DNA from: Thermohalobaculum sp039185235
GTDB lineage: Bacteria > Pseudomonadota > Alphaproteobacteria > Rhodobacterales > Rhodobacteraceae
Assembly: GCA_039185235.1 (NCBI GenBank)
Contig: JBCDAS010000203.1
Coordinates: 1-8,007 of the forward strand
Direction of reading: 5' to 3'
DNA length: 8,007 nt
Part shown: one piece after another, positions 1 through 6,594 of the stretch
Position numbering within the stretch: position 1 is the first letter of the stretch
Layout: each line of letters begins with the position of its first letter
The notes under the pieces: model-generated
What the model saw: only the letters and a program-made list of their open reading frames with translations
Told to the model about the DNA's origin: nothing
Databases searched by the model: none
Position numbers and translations under genes: made by a program

Positions 1-140
1 AAGTGATTGCCCGCCAGCCCACCCAGAATGAAATGCACGGGCATCTGTGCGCCCAAAACCGCCTGCGCCCAAATCAAAATCGCAACCGCACGCTTGGCGC
101 GGTCATCATCGGTGAGCGTTTGGGCGAGTGCGATCGACAT
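1..140 (-). CDS. MFS transporter, N-terminal part only (runs off left edge)
   Basis: The minus strand from the ATG at 140-138 reads open to the window edge and gives 46 residues beginning MSIALAQTLTDDDRAKRAV. After a short basic cytoplasmic start comes a hydrophobic stretch (about residues 18-32, AVAILIWAQAVLGAQM) and then PVHFILGGLAG, which matches from memory the first membrane helix of a major facilitator superfamily permease common in Rhodobacteraceae. Substrate cannot be told from this fragment. The start is limited by an in-frame TAG five codons upstream. A purine-rich AGGAG directly abuts the ATG, which is too close for ordinary Shine-Dalgarno use, so initiation may be weak or the mRNA leader short. 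The gene diverges from the glycosyltransferase at 287. The family call rests on similarity of one helix only. Confidence 0.72.
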   Translation of the reverse strand, partial: MSIALAQTLTDDDRAKRAVAILIWAQAVLGAQMPVHFILGGLAGNH

Positions 141-274
141 CTCCTGTGAACCTACGCCGGGCCACGAGATGTGGCAAGGCATCCGACATCTAAGATTCTA
201 TTCAATTGCGGGCGCGATTTCTGTTCGACTGAACTCAAACTCTCGGTCACTTTTGCCAGCCAAGACAGCGGTCA

Positions 275-279
275 AAGGA
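275..279 (+). promoter_or_regulatory. Ribosome binding site deciding a TTG start
   Basis: AAGGA lies 7 nt before the TTG at 287 and 10 nt before a second in-frame TTG at 290. No in-frame ATG or GTG is suitably placed, so this site supports TTG initiation of the glycosyltransferase. An ATG at 279-281 is out of frame and stops after four codons. Confidence 0.6.
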
Positions 280-286
280 TGACACT

Positions 287-1567
287 TTGTTGACTCTCAG
301 CCAACTCAAAAGTCGGCTTTTAGGCGCCACTCGTTTCTTGCTGACAGGGTCGAACCTTCGAACCAGCCAGGATGAGCAGGTCGGTGAAGTTCTTGTCGAG
401 CTGACGCCCGAGCATGACCCAGAACTGACCGAACCCCGTTTGAATGTGCTGACGCCAAGACTGTCCGCCTCGCAGGCATTTGGTGGCTTGTGGACGCATT
501 TGGAGATCGCGATGCAAGTCTATGCCAAGGTCTTGCGGTCGCAAGGATGGCGTCTGCGCTTCATAAGTGTAAACGTGGGCGATGTCGGTGACGACAATCT
601 TGCCGAAAAGCTGGCGGCCCAGAACGATGTTCCCAAAGGAGAGGTCGCGTATCACTATCTGGCTGCGGAGGGTCATCCGATCCCGATCGGCGCAAATGAC
701 GTCTTTGTCGGCAGCTTGTGGCACAGCTATTATGCGGCTTTGCCTCTGCTCCGCTTTCAGGAGCACATGTTTGGGCCAGCGAGATTGCCTTACCTGTCCT
801 TGGTCCAAGACTATGAGCCAGGTTTCTACCCTTGGTCCTCTGCCTATGTGATGGCCAGAGCCGCCTATGATTCAGACTGGCCGAAATGTGTGATCTTCAA
901 CTCCTACGAGTTGCGGGATTTCTTCACAGCTCAAGGCCATCCGGTTGAACAGAGCGTTGCCTTTCAGCCGGTCATGAATTCAACACTCCTCACCCATTTG
1001 AATGCTGGAACAGATGTAAAGAAGGAAAAGCAGATCCTGTTCTATGGCCGCCCCGGTTCACCCCGAAACTGCTTCTACATTGGCAGGAGAGCATTGCAGA
1101 TCTGGTCCCAGACCTACTCCAAAGCCCGGGATTGGTCGGTCCGCTCGGTCGGTATTCGCCACGCGGCTTTAGATCTGGCGCCGGGCGTCAGCTCCGAAGT
1201 CCTCGGCAAGCTGACCCTTGATCAATACGCCGCGGAGCTTGCCAAAACCGCGGTTGGCCTGTCCTTGATGGCCTCTCCACATCCAAGTTATCCACCCTTG
1301 GAAATGGCGCATTTCGGCGCGCTCACTGTCACCAATTCCTTCGAATTCAAGGACCTTACAAATTGGCATGACAATCTGATCTCGGTACAGGATCCAAATC
1401 CCGCAACGGTCGCAGAGGCCTTGATTGGGGCCTGCGAACGGGCCGACGAAAACGGTGCGTATGGCGGGCGCGAGGGAACCAAGAAGCCCAGCTACCTCGC
1501 AGGGTATGACCCGGCGGTCATCGATGAGATTGGTCAGATGATCCTCTCCAACATGACCCGTCCGTGA
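287..1567 (+). CDS. WsaF-type glycosyltransferase (rhamnosyltransferase-like, GT-B fold)
   Basis: This 426-residue protein should transfer a sugar from a nucleotide-sugar donor onto a growing glycan in the cytoplasm. It resembles the WsaF rhamnosyltransferase family. Residues about 50-235 form the N-terminal acceptor domain, with GGLWTHLEIA (66-75) and the family signature QDYEPGFYPWSS (174-185). Residues about 248-425 form the donor-binding domain, with ILFYGRPGSPRN (250-261), LGKLTLDQYA (306-315) and SPHPSYPPLEMAHFG (330-344), the last two being hallmark WsaF C-domain blocks. Length is near the family norm of roughly 400. I see no signal peptide or membrane segment. The TTG start is backed by AAGGA 7 nt upstream. 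The gene stands alone, with no sugar-nucleotide or export genes in view. By eye it is less GC-rich than the P450 beside it, which fits acquisition by transfer. Donor (dTDP-rhamnose in WsaF) and acceptor here are not shown. Confidence 0.88.
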   Translation: MLTLSQLKSRLLGATRFLLTGSNLRTSQDEQVGEVLVELTPEHDPELTEPRLNVLTPRLSASQAFGGLWTHLEIAMQVYAKVLRSQGWRLRFISVNVGDVGDDNLAEKLAAQNDVPKGEVAYHYLAAEGHPIPIGANDVFVGSLWHSYYAALPLLRFQEHMFGPARLPYLSLVQDYEPGFYPWSSAYVMARAAYDSDWPKCVIFNSYELRDFFTAQGHPVEQSVAFQPVMNSTLLTHLNAGTDVKKEKQILFYGRPGSPRNCFYIGRRALQIWSQTYSKARDWSVRSVGIRHAALDLAPGVSSEVLGKLTLDQYAAELAKTAVGLSLMASPHPSYPPLEMAHFGALTVTNSFEFKDLTNWHDNLISVQDPNPATVAEALIGACERADENGAYGGREGTKKPSYLAGYDPAVIDEIGQMILSNMTRP

Positions 1568-1586
1568 CCCTCGGTCTGTCGGGTCA
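1565..1586. terminator. Short inverted repeat joining two convergent stop codons, possible bidirectional terminator
   Basis: TGACCC (1565-1570) and GGGTCA (1581-1586) form a perfect 6-bp stem with a 10-nt loop. The first TGA is the stop of the glycosyltransferase; the last TCA is, on the minus strand, the TGA stop of the P450. Only 16 nt separate the genes, so this is the only place for a terminator outside coding sequence. There is no T-run on either side, so it is not a canonical Rho-independent terminator. Confidence 0.3.
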
Positions 1587-2945
1587 ATCCCGCCGATCAA
1601 TCCGAAGCGGCACGCCGCCTCCCGGCCGCAAGGTCAGCACCATCTCGGGCGTGGGTACTTTGCCGGGGACCGGGGTCACGCGGAACTTCGCCATCAGGGA
1701 GGCCAGCACGATCTGCGCTTCGATGATCGCAAAATTCATCCCGATGCAAATCCGCGGCCCGGCCCCGAAAGGCAGATAGAGGTACCGGCTCCGATCCTTG
1801 GTCTTTGACGGAGCAAAGTTCTCGGGATTGAACTGATCGGCATTCTCCCACCAAAGCCGGTGACGATGCAGCGCATAGATCGGCAGGATCACCGTATCAC
1901 CCTTGCGGATCTCCCGCCCGCAAAGCTCATCCGCGGTCTGCGCGTCGCGCGACAGCATGCCAGCAGGGGGGTAGAGACGCATCGCCTCCTCGATCACCTG
2001 GCGATGGTAGCCGAGTTTATCCAGATGGCTGCCCTCGGCCGGGCCCTGACCACAAGCCGCGCGCGCCTCCTCGGCCAGGCGGTCCTGGACGCGCTGGTCG
2101 AGCGCCACGAGGTAGAGCGACCAAGCCAGCGCCAGCGCCGTCGTCTCGTGGCCCGCCACCAGAAACGCCAACATGTTGTCGCGCAGCTCCTCCGGTGTCA
2201 TCTTGCGCCCGGTCTTGGCGTCTTCCGCCTCCAGCATCAGGCTCATCAGATCGTCGCGCCGTGGGGCCTCGGCGCGCTCGGCGATCACACCATCCATCAG
2301 CTTCTGCATTTGGCTGATCCCCGCGCGGTTGAAGAGATGGGAGGGACGCGGGATCCAATCCGGCAAAGCCAAGACATCGAACAGCGACACGCGGCCCACG
2401 GTTTCGATGTATTTCGTCACCGAGGCCGAAACCGCCCCCCGATCAATCGCCTTGTTGCCCGACATGGCGACATCCGAGATCACATCAAAGGTCACGGCCA
2501 CCATATCCTCATAGACGTCCTTCTCGGCCCCGACATAAGCCTCCATCCGGCGCACAGTCCGCTCGGCAGCGGCAGTCATGTAGGGTGCCAGGCCAATCAG
2601 ATTGCGGTGCTGGAAAACCGGGGCCGCCGCGCGGCGTTGCCAGCGCCAATGCGCGCCATCGGCATTGAAGAGACTGTCGCCAATTGCTGGGCGAAGAAGA
2701 CGCAAGGTCACTGCTGACTTTGGATAGATCTCGACCTTGTCCTTTAGCACCTGCTCCAACCCCTCCGGGTCTTGCAACATATGCCAGCGCGCGACCGTTC
2801 GGCCCGAGACGATGGGTTGTTGATAGGCGAGACCCGGAATGATTTCGATCAGATTGCGCCGCGCGGCGCGCACGATCTCGGGGATCGAGAGCGGTCGAGT
2901 TGGAAACGGTATCGTTGGCGGTGTAATCCGTGCAAGTTCAGCCAT
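1584..2945 (-). CDS. Cytochrome P450 monooxygenase
   Basis: A complete 453-residue P450 that should use a heme iron to insert one oxygen atom from O2 into a substrate, fed electrons by separate redox partners. Seen in order: WRWQR in helix C (100-104, W and R usually contact heme propionate), AGHETT of the oxygen-activating I helix (264-269), the ExxR pair E320/R323 in EAMRLYPP, the meander block FNPENF (372-377) and the heme loop FGAGPRICIG (393-402) with Cys400 as heme ligand. All key residues are present, so it should be active. The common FxPERF motif has Asn in place of Arg. There is no N-terminal membrane anchor, as expected of a soluble bacterial enzyme, and no fused reductase. No ferredoxin or reductase gene is nearby. 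The ATG at 2945 has no visible Shine-Dalgarno; MAELARITPP fits a natural N terminus. Substrate is unknown. Confidence 0.95.
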   Translation of the reverse strand: MAELARITPPTIPFPTRPLSIPEIVRAARRNLIEIIPGLAYQQPIVSGRTVARWHMLQDPEGLEQVLKDKVEIYPKSAVTLRLLRPAIGDSLFNADGAHWRWQRRAAAPVFQHRNLIGLAPYMTAAAERTVRRMEAYVGAEKDVYEDMVAVTFDVISDVAMSGNKAIDRGAVSASVTKYIETVGRVSLFDVLALPDWIPRPSHLFNRAGISQMQKLMDGVIAERAEAPRRDDLMSLMLEAEDAKTGRKMTPEELRDNMLAFLVAGHETTALALAWSLYLVALDQRVQDRLAEEARAACGQGPAEGSHLDKLGYHRQVIEEAMRLYPPAGMLSRDAQTADELCGREIRKGDTVILPIYALHRHRLWWENADQFNPENFAPSKTKDRSRYLYLPFGAGPRICIGMNFAIIEAQIVLASLMAKFRVTPVPGKVPTPEMVLTLRPGGGVPLRIDRRD

Positions 2946-2954
2946 AGCTTGGGA

Positions 2955-2960
2955 GATATA
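2955..2960 (-). promoter_or_regulatory. Possible -10 element for the P450
   Basis: On the minus strand TATATC (4 of 6 to TATAAT) ends 9 nt before the P450 ATG. A transcript starting at the usual distance would have a leader of only a few bases, which would agree with the missing Shine-Dalgarno. No good -35 is seen at 16-19 nt, so the call is weak. Readthrough from bamE is the alternative. Confidence 0.25.
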
Positions 2961-3017
2961 TCAGATCGCGGCGCAAACTAGCGAAGACCGCCAAGCGCGT
3001 CAGACAGTCTCAGCGAT

Positions 3018-3458
3018 CTACTCCAGGAAATCACCCGCGCTGAAGCCGATATTGCCAAAGGCCTGCTCGAGGATCGAGAGCTCGCGACCCGCGGTCGGGG
3101 TCGTCCGGCTCTGCAAATCGATCACCCGACCATCCTCCAACCCGTATTCATTGACCGAGGCGACCACATCATTCTCGTCAAATGTTATGGCGACGACCCG
3201 GCGGTCGATCACTTCCGGCTCTTTATACATATCGCGCTCGATGGTCGTCGCGATGTAGTACCAGCCGGTTTCCGTGAAGACGCCAGTCGATGACGGGCGA
3301 CCCACCTTACGCCGGACCGAGCCGCGCGTATCAAGGCCCGCTTGCACAGTTTGGAGGACTTCCGGCTCTGGTGCGAATCCGTGACTAGAGATCTGGCTCT
3401 CGCAAGCCATCAGAACCGTAGCCATCGCGAGCGCGCCCAATGCAGGAATCCTCACCAC
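3018..3458 (-). CDS. bamE: BamE/SmpA/OmlA-family outer membrane lipoprotein, Bam complex subunit
   Basis: The product (146 residues from the first GTG, 145 from the second) is a lipoprotein that in known members stabilises the BamA-BamD complex inserting beta-barrel proteins into the outer membrane. The N terminus MVVRIPALGALAMATV is a short signal peptide ending in lipobox LMAC, with Cys20 (Cys19 from the second GTG) as the lipidated residue; the following Glu is not the inner-membrane retention Asp. The mature part carries the BamE pattern: helix VLQTVQAGLDTRGSV, then VRRKVGRPSSTGVF, then strands WYYIATTIERDMY and RRVVAITFDENDVVASVNEY. The frame stays open well upstream, but those residues are charged and would bury the signal peptide; GGAGG upstream of GTG-GTG supports the start here. 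It is divergent from DUF177 and precedes the P450 by 72 nt on the same strand. Confidence 0.85.
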   Translation of the reverse strand: MVRIPALGALAMATVLMACESQISSHGFAPEPEVLQTVQAGLDTRGSVRRKVGRPSSTGVFTETGWYYIATTIERDMYKEPEVIDRRVVAITFDENDVVASVNEYGLEDGRVIDLQSRTTPTAGRELSILEQAFGNIGFSAGDFLE

Positions 3459-3463
3459 CCCAT

Positions 3464-3468
3464 CCTCC
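3464..3468 (-). promoter_or_regulatory. Ribosome binding site deciding the bamE GTG start
   Basis: On the minus strand GGAGG lies 5 nt before a GTG at 3458 and 8 nt before a second GTG at 3455. Spacing slightly favours the second; either gives the same lipoprotein signal minus one residue. Confidence 0.6.
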
Positions 3469-3486
3469 AGCTTGCCAAGGTCCTTC

Positions 3487-3515
3487 CGCTTACCGCGCAA
3501 AACGACTAAGTTCAA
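3487..3515 (-). promoter_or_regulatory. Possible sigma-70 promoter for bamE
   Basis: Reading the minus strand, TTGAAC (3515-3510, 4 of 6 to the -35 consensus) is followed after 17 nt by TAAGCG (3492-3487), a poor -10. The geometry would start the transcript about 20 nt before the GTG. The 92-nt gap between bamE and DUF177 must hold both promoters; I see no convincing plus-strand one. Confidence 0.22.
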
Positions 3516-3550
3516 GCGACGACCAATCTGCCGCCGAGACGCCGCAAGAT

Positions 3551-4126
3551 ATGATTGACCAGACCGAAACCGCTCCGTTGTCGCCGCCTCGTTATCCGAT
3601 GACCCTCGCCACGCTCTCGCGCGAGGCAGAGACCGCGTTTGCCTTTGCGCTGGAGGCGGAGGACTGCACAACCGCCGCCCGGTTCATGCGCATTCGGGCC
3701 ATCGAGGAGGCGCGGTTCGAAGGCGTGATCAAGCCCTGGCAGAAAACCGGTTGGGAGCTTTCCGGCCGCCTGAGTGCCATCACCGTACAAGACTGCGTCG
3801 TGACCCTTGCCCCGGTCACCCAATATATAGAAGAGGATGTCACCCGCCGGTTTCTCCCCGAGACCGAGATGGAGGCGGCATCCGAGATCTCGATCGACGC
3901 GGACCAGGACGAAGACGGGCCCGAGCCGATTGGCGCCGAAATCGACCTCGCCGCCGTGATGCTGGAGAGCCTGGCCCTGGCGCTCGATCCCTATCCGCGC
4001 GCCGATGGGGCAGCGCTCGAGACCTCGGTCTTTGCCGCACCAGGCGTAAAGCCGATGACAGATGAGGATGCGCGGCCCTTTGCCAAACTGGCAGCGCTCA
4101 AGTCGAAACTCACCGGGGAGGACTGA
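3551..4126 (+). CDS. yceD: DUF177/YceD family protein
   Basis: This 191-residue protein belongs to the DUF177 (YceD) family, encoded next to rpmF in many bacteria and linked in the literature to 23S rRNA accumulation or ribosome assembly; plant homologues act in plastid rRNA processing. Visible family features are the N-terminal region leading to LSREAETAFAF (22-32), the central GWELSGRLSAITVQDCVVTLAPV (68-89, a basic-to-beta segment with Cys82) followed by EEDVTRRFLPE, an acidic middle (DADQDEDGPEP), and the conserved IDLAAVMLESLALALDPYPRA near the end. The tail FAKLAALKSKL is also typical. The E. coli CxxC pair is absent, as in other alphaproteobacterial members. The ATG at 3551 has no clear Shine-Dalgarno; ATG 3599 would remove 16 poorly conserved residues and is a possible alternative. 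rpmF starts 155 nt downstream. Confidence 0.85.
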   Translation: MIDQTETAPLSPPRYPMTLATLSREAETAFAFALEAEDCTTAARFMRIRAIEEARFEGVIKPWQKTGWELSGRLSAITVQDCVVTLAPVTQYIEEDVTRRFLPETEMEAASEISIDADQDEDGPEPIGAEIDLAAVMLESLALALDPYPRADGAALETSVFAAPGVKPMTDEDARPFAKLAALKSKLTGED

Positions 4127-4166
4127 ATCTCGGCCCAAGAAGTTGGCAATTGCGGTGAAAAACCTC

Positions 4167-4194
4167 TTGCTCCGCAAACAAATCCGAGTATTTT
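4167..4194 (+). promoter_or_regulatory. Possible promoter for rpmF
   Basis: TTGCTC (4167-4172), 16 nt, then TATTTT (4189-4194), each 4 of 6 to consensus, in the 155-nt gap between DUF177 and rpmF. It would give a leader of about 80 nt containing the hairpin at 4241-4261. The gene may instead be read from the DUF177 promoter. Confidence 0.28.
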
Positions 4195-4240
4195 CCGCTT
4201 CTCCGAATTCAATGGCCAAGGCGCGCGCCGCGCTGGCCGC

Positions 4241-4261
4241 CTCTCGGCCCTGATCCGAGAG
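4241..4261 (+). promoter_or_regulatory. Stem-loop immediately upstream of the rpmF ribosome binding site
   Basis: CTCTCGG (4241-4247) and CCGAGAG (4255-4261) form a perfect 7-bp stem around the 7-nt loop CCCTGAT. It ends 9 nt before the AGGA of rpmF. There is no T-run, so it is not a standard terminator. It may be a leader structure affecting translation or mRNA stability. Confidence 0.4.
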
Positions 4262-4281
4262 CATCACTTGAGGATGAAGAC

Positions 4282-4488
4282 ATGGCCGTTCAACAGAACC
4301 GCGTCACCCGGTCAAAGCGCAACATGCGCCGTGCGCATGACTCGCTGAAGGCGGTCGCGTCGATGGAATGCCCGAATTGCGGTGAGTTGAAGCTCCCGCA
4401 CCACGTATGTGGCTCTTGCGGGTACTATCGCGACCGTGAAGTGATTGTCCAAGCTGACGAGATCGATCTCAACGAAGACGCGGCATAA
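4282..4488 (+). CDS. rpmF: 50S ribosomal protein L32
   Basis: A 68-residue protein matching bL32, a structural component of the large ribosomal subunit. The start MAVQQNRVTRSKRNMRRAHD is the standard basic L32 N terminus that threads into rRNA. A zinc-ribbon follows with Cys30, Cys33, Cys43 and Cys46 (CPNCGELKLPHHVCGSCG), so this is the zinc-binding C+ form. The acidic tail ADEIDLNEDAA is usual for alphaproteobacteria, where the protein is a little longer than in E. coli. AGGA lies 7 nt before the ATG. It sits between DUF177 and plsX, the conserved arrangement, with 49 nt to plsX, so co-transcription with plsX-fabH is likely. Confidence 0.98.
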   Translation: MAVQQNRVTRSKRNMRRAHDSLKAVASMECPNCGELKLPHHVCGSCGYYRDREVIVQADEIDLNEDAA

Positions 4489-4504
4489 GACCTTCTCACC
4501 AGTT

Positions 4505-4521
4505 GTCGCGCCGGTCGCGAC
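4505..4521 (+). promoter_or_regulatory. GC-rich stem-loop in the rpmF-plsX gap
   Basis: GTCGCG (4505-4510) and CGCGAC (4516-4521) form a 6-bp perfect stem with loop CCGGT, extendable by one T-G pair. It lies 16 nt after the rpmF stop and 16 nt before the plsX ATG. It lacks a T-run. It could protect the rpmF end of a processed message or lower plsX translation relative to L32. Confidence 0.38.
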
Positions 4522-4537
4522 GACCACATAGGGCAGA

Positions 4538-5620
4538 ATGAGCCGGCACCTGATTCTTTCCGTCGATGCCATGGGCGGCGATCGTGGCCCGGGTCCGGTC
4601 ATTGCCGGGCTGGGCCGAGCGCTTAAGCAAGAACCAGATCTCCAGTTTCTGTTGCATGGCGACGAAGCCGTGCTAGCGCCCTATCTGAAACGCCGCGCAG
4701 CACTCGCTGCTGCATCCGAGATCCGCCACGCCCCGGACACGGTTCAAATGAGCACCCAGCCGACCGAGGCGTTGAGGAGCGGCAAGCAATCCTCGATGTG
4801 GCACGCCCTGCAATCCGTTGCGGCGGGCGAGGCCTCGGTGGCTGTCTCCGCAGGCAATACCGGTGCGCTTTTGGCCATGTCGGTCCTGGTCCTGCGCAAA
4901 GCCCCCGGGGTTGATCGCCCTGCGATCGCGATCCATTGGCCCTCGGACCATCCAGCGGGCTACACGACCATGCTCGATATGGGCGCCGATATCAGCGCCG
5001 ATATCGACAATCTGATGCAATATGCCGTTATGGGGGCGGAGTATGCCCGCACCTCGCTTGGGATCGAGACCCCCCGGGTTGGCCTTCTCAACATCGGCAC
5101 CGAGGCGCGCAAGGGCCCTGCCCTGTTGCAAGCGGCGGGCGAGCGGATCTCTGCCCTGGCCCAGAACCCTGATGCAGGTTTCTCCTATATCGGTTTTGTA
5201 GAGGGCACCCATGTCCCGACCGGCGAGGTCGATGTGATCGTCACCGATGGCTTCACCGGCAATGTCGCGCTGAAGACCGGCGAGGCGACCGCGCGTTTCA
5301 TCCGCACTGCACTGAAAAACGCGTTCCGGCATACTTGGCTCTCACGGACCGCCTATCTCTTTGCGCTCACCTCTATGCAGCGTCTGCGCAAGCGCATCGA
5401 TCCGCGCCGCGTGAATGGCGGCGTGTTCCTGGGCCTCGGCGGCTCGGTGGTCAAAAGCCATGGTGATGCCGATGCGCTAGGTTTTTCCACCGCTCTTCTG
5501 CTCGCCGCCCGCCTGGCGGAGCGGAATTTCCCGGAACATCTTGCCTCGCAGCTTGCCAAGCTCGACATAGGAGACAAGAGTAGCCGTCCGGCAAGCGGGG
5601 CAGAAAGGCGAGCGGAATGA
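4538..5620 (+). CDS. plsX: Phosphate acyltransferase PlsX
   Basis: PlsX makes acyl-phosphate from acyl-ACP and inorganic phosphate; PlsY then uses it to acylate glycerol-3-phosphate, the first step of phospholipid synthesis. It acts as a peripheral enzyme at the inner face of the cytoplasmic membrane. The 360-residue length is normal. Family blocks are VDAMGGDRGP (9-18), SAGNTGALLA (104-113), LLNIGTEARKGP (183-194), DGFTGNVALKTGE (237-249) and GGSVVKSHGDADA (301-313). The 20 or so C-terminal residues are polar and variable, as in relatives. The ATG at 4538 has only a weak purine stretch (GGGCAG) before it. The gene overlaps fabH by ATGA, implying coupled translation. Confidence 0.97.
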   Translation: MSRHLILSVDAMGGDRGPGPVIAGLGRALKQEPDLQFLLHGDEAVLAPYLKRRAALAAASEIRHAPDTVQMSTQPTEALRSGKQSSMWHALQSVAAGEASVAVSAGNTGALLAMSVLVLRKAPGVDRPAIAIHWPSDHPAGYTTMLDMGADISADIDNLMQYAVMGAEYARTSLGIETPRVGLLNIGTEARKGPALLQAAGERISALAQNPDAGFSYIGFVEGTHVPTGEVDVIVTDGFTGNVALKTGEATARFIRTALKNAFRHTWLSRTAYLFALTSMQRLRKRIDPRRVNGGVFLGLGGSVVKSHGDADALGFSTALLLAARLAERNFPEHLASQLAKLDIGDKSSRPASGAERRAE

Positions 5621-6594
5621 GCGTAATTCGGGCTGAGGCCATCGGCTGCGGCCATTTCCTGCCCGAGCGCGTCATGACGAATGACGAGCTATCCGCCCTC
5701 GTGGACACCTCGGATGAATGGATCCAAAGCCGCTCGGGCATCAAACAGCGTCACATCGCGGCTGATGACGAGAAAACCTCGGACCTGGCGATCAAAGCGG
5801 CCAAACGCGCGCTTGCCGAGGCAGGGATCTCCGCAGATACACTGGATGCGCTGGTCGTCGCGACCACGACACCGGACCAAACCTTCCCCTCAACCGCGAC
5901 CCGGGTTCAGCACGCAATTGGCATGACCAAGGGCTTTGCTTTCGACATCCAAGCGGTCTGCGCGGGGTTCATGTATGCGCTGGCGAATGCCAATGGCCTG
6001 ATCCTCTCGGGCATGGCCAAACGGGTGCTGGTGATCGGGGCCGAGACTTTTAGCCGGATCCTGGATTGGGAAGACCGGGCGACCTGTGTTCTCTTCGGCG
6101 ATGGCGCGGGTGCGGTCATCCTGGACGCCAAGATCGGCACCGGCGCGCCATCGGACCGGGGGATCCTCGGCACCAGCCTGCATTCCGACGGCGCGCATAA
6201 CGATATCCTCTATGTCGATGGCGGCCCCTCCGAGACCCAAACCACCGGCCATGTGAAGATGCTCGGCAAGGAAGTTTTCCGCCACGCAGTCCACAAACTC
6301 GCCGAAGTAGCCGATGAAGTGATGGAGAAAGTCGGCGTCCAAAGCTCGGATATCGACTGGATGGTCCCGCACCAGGCCAATCTGCGGATCATCGAAGGCA
6401 CCGCCAAACGCGGCGGAATTCCAATGGAGCGCGTGGTCGTCACCGTGCAAAATCACGGCAATACTTCTGCCGCATCGATCCCCCTCGCCCTCTCCATCGC
6501 AGTCGCTGACGGGCGGATCAAACAAGGCGATTTGCTGTTGATGGAGGGAATCGGAGGCGGTCTGGCATGGGGTTCAGCCCTGATCCGCTGGTAA
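5617..6594 (+). CDS. fabH: Beta-ketoacyl-ACP synthase III (FabH)
   Basis: FabH starts type II fatty acid synthesis by condensing acetyl-CoA with malonyl-ACP to acetoacetyl-ACP in the cytosol. The 325-residue protein has the complete thiolase-fold signature. The catalytic triad is Cys115 (in DIQAVCAGF), His252 (PHQANLRI) and Asn282 (NHGNTSAAS). Other blocks are TSDEWIQSRSGIKQRHI (31-47), ATTTPDQTFPSTA (82-94), LFGDGAGAV (159-167) and the C-terminal GIGGGLAWGSALIRW. The start overlaps the plsX stop by 4 nt, consistent with translational coupling, and AAGGCGAGCGGA just upstream is a fair Shine-Dalgarno. An active enzyme is expected; acyl-CoA preference cannot be read from the sequence. Confidence 0.98.
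   Translation: MSVIRAEAIGCGHFLPERVMTNDELSALVDTSDEWIQSRSGIKQRHIAADDEKTSDLAIKAAKRALAEAGISADTLDALVVATTTPDQTFPSTATRVQHAIGMTKGFAFDIQAVCAGFMYALANANGLILSGMAKRVLVIGAETFSRILDWEDRATCVLFGDGAGAVILDAKIGTGAPSDRGILGTSLHSDGAHNDILYVDGGPSETQTTGHVKMLGKEVFRHAVHKLAEVADEVMEKVGVQSSDIDWMVPHQANLRIIEGTAKRGGIPMERVVVTVQNHGNTSAASIPLALSIAVADGRIKQGDLLLMEGIGGGLAWGSALIRW

Noticed and set aside
7..282. 91-codon plus-strand open frame from a TTG at 7
   Set aside because: Its first half is antisense to the MFS N terminus, the translation has no domain-like pattern, and there is no ribosome site.
1860..2717. 285-codon plus-strand open frame
   Set aside because: It is the antisense shadow of the P450, rich in His, Arg and Gln as expected of a GC-rich reverse frame; the P450 motifs on the other strand are decisive.
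3459..3671. Upstream extension of the bamE frame
   Set aside because: The extra residues are charged and low in pattern and would place the lipoprotein signal peptide internally; GGAGG plus GTG supports the shorter form.
3512..4267. 251-codon minus-strand frame opposite DUF177
   Set aside because: Composition is that of a shadow frame, and DUF177 is supported by family motifs and by its place next to rpmF.
4983..5005. Direct repeat GCGCCGATATC in two copies 12 nt apart within plsX
   Set aside because: It encodes the ADISADI stretch in a conserved region of PlsX and is explained by coding sequence.
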